A stretch of DNA of 64,000 nucleotides from Chelydra serpentina (taxonomy: Eukaryota > Chordata > Testudines > Chelydridae). The stretch's first letter is position 1, and the number at the start of each line of letters is the position of its first letter. Position numbers and translations under genes: made by a program. This document shows positions 61,991-64,000 of this stretch, one piece after another. The DNA is taken from positions 33,281,501 through 33,345,500 of the forward strand of contig JBAIAC010000024.1 of NCBI GenBank assembly GCA_037349315.1, written 5' to 3'. Under the pieces are notes generated by a model. The model did no database searches, was not told the DNA's origin, and saw only the letters and a program-made list of their open reading frames with translations.

Positions 61991-64000
61991 AAATTAGCAA
62001 AATTAAGCACAGAAACCACTACATGTTCGTGGCATAACAAACAAAATCTAGATCTCAGGAAATAGTCTGAGTGGTGGGCAGCCTGGTGAATGGGTTGCTT
62101 CTACAGGGATCTTTAACTTCCTCTATCTTTTAATTACATTGATTCTATTTAGAATGTATAGGAAAGTTCTAATGGAACAGTCAGACCAGGAAGGGACAAA
62201 AGAACTTCTCATCCTTAACTGGGTTTTGGCTGGTCTTGTTTACAGAGGCCATAAAGATACAGAGTTCAGCCAAGCCTGTGCTTTTCAAGCTGGTGGAAGA
62301 ATGCTGAGAAGCAAGGAATGTTTGGTCTGTTACTGATGGAGAACGTTCAGTGTGAGATCAGCCAAGATGCTTCTGTAAATAATTCCTAGTTTTGAACATA
62401 AGGCATTCCCTTTGGAGAGCCCTTGACTCTGGAACTCACACTTCTCTTGAATGCATGCCAGAGTTTGAATGATTTGAGCTTCAGGGCACATGTAAAGCCC
62501 ATCTGTTTGCTCAGCCTTTTGCCTGAACTAGGCTGAGATGTGAGGAGTGTGCTGTTTAAAGGAAACGACAAGCAATTAACTGGGATGCTGTTTTTTAATT
62601 TCAATTTTTATTGTGGTCTAAAATTGTTTGGATTGGTCTTTTGATGCTGCCAAGCACGGACTGCATGCTAGTTATATTTTTACTGGTGCTAGTACAGTCA
62701 GTGGCTTGGGAAACGGGCAATTATTTTTTATAAATACAAATAGATACATTTGTACATGGAACAGCTGAAACCTAAAATGAGCCTTTTTATTAAATCAAAC
62801 ACTAAAACTGTGAAGAAATTGTCAGCTTTACAATCCTGTAGGTGAGAGAAAGTCAATCTATTTCATGAGGGTATTTTTATCTAAAGCAGGGGAGGATTCA
62901 ACAGTTAGTTCAAAACTGAGGAACACTTTACATATGTATGTATGTGTACGTGTACCCACTCACACAGCCATGTGTTAGGCGTATAAATGCTAGAGCATTG
63001 TGATCTGGCTCTAAATCACAACTCCCCTAAAAATGAAGCCCCTGATACTGTTACTAAGGTTGCAACTGATGCAAATATTGGTAAAGTAACTGCCAAATTA
63101 TAGTCTTCCCCACCACAGCAGCCAGATTTTACAGGGACCGTACATCCAAATAAATGCCTCTTGGCTACCCATTCATCTAGCAGCTGGAAAGATGACACTT
63201 GACATTTGGAAACTTTCCTGTGAAGATTGCTGCAAGGCTTTCCCATTAGCTTCCTGGTGAGACTGTAAGGTCGAATAAGCTGCCTCAAAACCTGCAAAGG
63301 GTAACCGAAGCACTCTAATATCAAGTCTGTTTGATTTAAAATTCTAAATTCTCAGGCCACAACTTTTCAGACTCCCTTTAAAATGCTCAGTATATTCCAA
63401 TATACTGAATGTTTTAGAGGAATAAAAAAATGTCCTTCGATGGCAATGTAGTTATAAGAGATGCTTTGAGTGATGCGTGATTTGAAGAGAAGTTGGAGAG
63501 GGAATAAGGAGAGAGGGAGGAGATACCCTCACTAGGGTCACAGAGTTGCCAAAACAAATGTACTCACACATCAAAGCTTAGAATGTTTAACACTAAGTAT
63601 TTCGAGGGGGTCTAAAAATACAGATTACAAACACTGCTTCAGAATAAATGAGAAAAATATGTACTGATAGTGAAAACAAGTTTTGAGCCATACAGTATTT
63701 TTATGAAGCCACATCAGACTGAAACAATATGAAGCTGCGCAGACACACAGTGTCTCATAAGGGGTGGGGGACAAAGGAATTGCACTGCTACTACCTCAGT
63801 TGTTCAAATCAATTTCTCTTGGAAAACATTTTCTTCTCTGTTCCAAAGAATTCTTCTTACTATAAACATTTTTCAGCTGCTTTTCTACACACAGGCCAAG
63901 GTCTTTGGTCTGCTATGGTCCCTCTGCACCTGATCTAAGACTATAGCTTGCTCGCTGTGTCTGTTTTTACATTAAACCAGGGGGAGAGAAGAGCAGATCA

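Larger units (their letters stand above)
54706..64000 (-). other. DPYD: DPYD intron 12, 3' part (not complete)
   Basis: This is sequence upstream of exon 13 on the minus strand, to the window end. No DPYD exon 12 was found in any frame. Recognised contents are the elements at 56393-56878, 57289-57590, 59398-59600, 59640-59850, 59957-60210, 60312-60535 and 61735-61990. I see nothing identifiable in about 54706-56390, 57600-59390, 60550-61730 and 62000-64000. Confidence 0.88.

Noticed and set aside
1..64000. CRISPR arrays, bacterial operons, tRNA or rRNA genes
   Set aside because: The window is vertebrate intron. Tandem repeats here are minisatellites or microsatellites, and the tRNA-like segments are SINE heads with diverged boxes.

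Overview
This window is vertebrate genomic DNA, most likely from a non-avian reptile and probably a turtle. It is about 64 kb of intron carrying only two protein-coding exons, both on the minus strand and both from DPYD (dihydropyrimidine dehydrogenase). The exon at 54490-54705 (216 bp, 72 codons) matches human exon 13. The exon at 11043-11207 (165 bp, 55 codons) matches human exon 14. Reading frames, lengths and AG/GT splice sites all agree. The window therefore holds the end of intron 12 (54706-64000), a complete 43,282-bp intron 13 (11208-54489) and the start of intron 14 (1-11042). The reptile assignment rests on my recognition of the repeat mix: CR1 LINEs, tRNA-derived SINEs with CR1-like or L2-like tails, many hAT-type MITEs and Penelope-like elements. 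No alignment was run.

Intron 14 part (1-11042): a composite SINE with an L2-like tail, a Penelope-like terminus, three 33-bp tandem repeats, an inverted dimer of Penelope-like termini, a GC-rich hAT MITE with a perfect 8-bp target duplication, a 436-bp palindrome centred on a MITE, and tRNA-like SINE pieces.

Intron 13 (11208-54489): a fold-back SINE, hAT MITEs at 12395 and 45938 that share a core but differ at their ends, nested MITEs near 15.1 kb, L2-like and CR1 3' ends, a second inverted dimer of Penelope-like termini near 23.0 kb, and a 975-bp hAT element with a C-rich satellite. It also holds an endogenous-retrovirus fragment in an unusual circularly permuted order (35963-37957), a 5'-truncated Penelope-like element whose GIY-YIG endonuclease frame is still open (39910-41128), and a GC-rich unclassified retroelement (48985-50250).

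Intron 12 part (54706-64000): a SINE nested in a MITE, a truncated MITE abutting an unclassified repeat, a MIR-like SINE, an L2-like 3' end and two further hAT-like elements with target duplications.

Apart from DPYD, the open frames in the window look like chance frames or transposon remnants. The observations most worth following are the hammerhead-ribozyme-like cores in the Penelope-like termini, with stem II differing in sequence but still pairable between families, and the permuted retroviral insertion whose ends repeat 334 bp of a 1661-bp unit.
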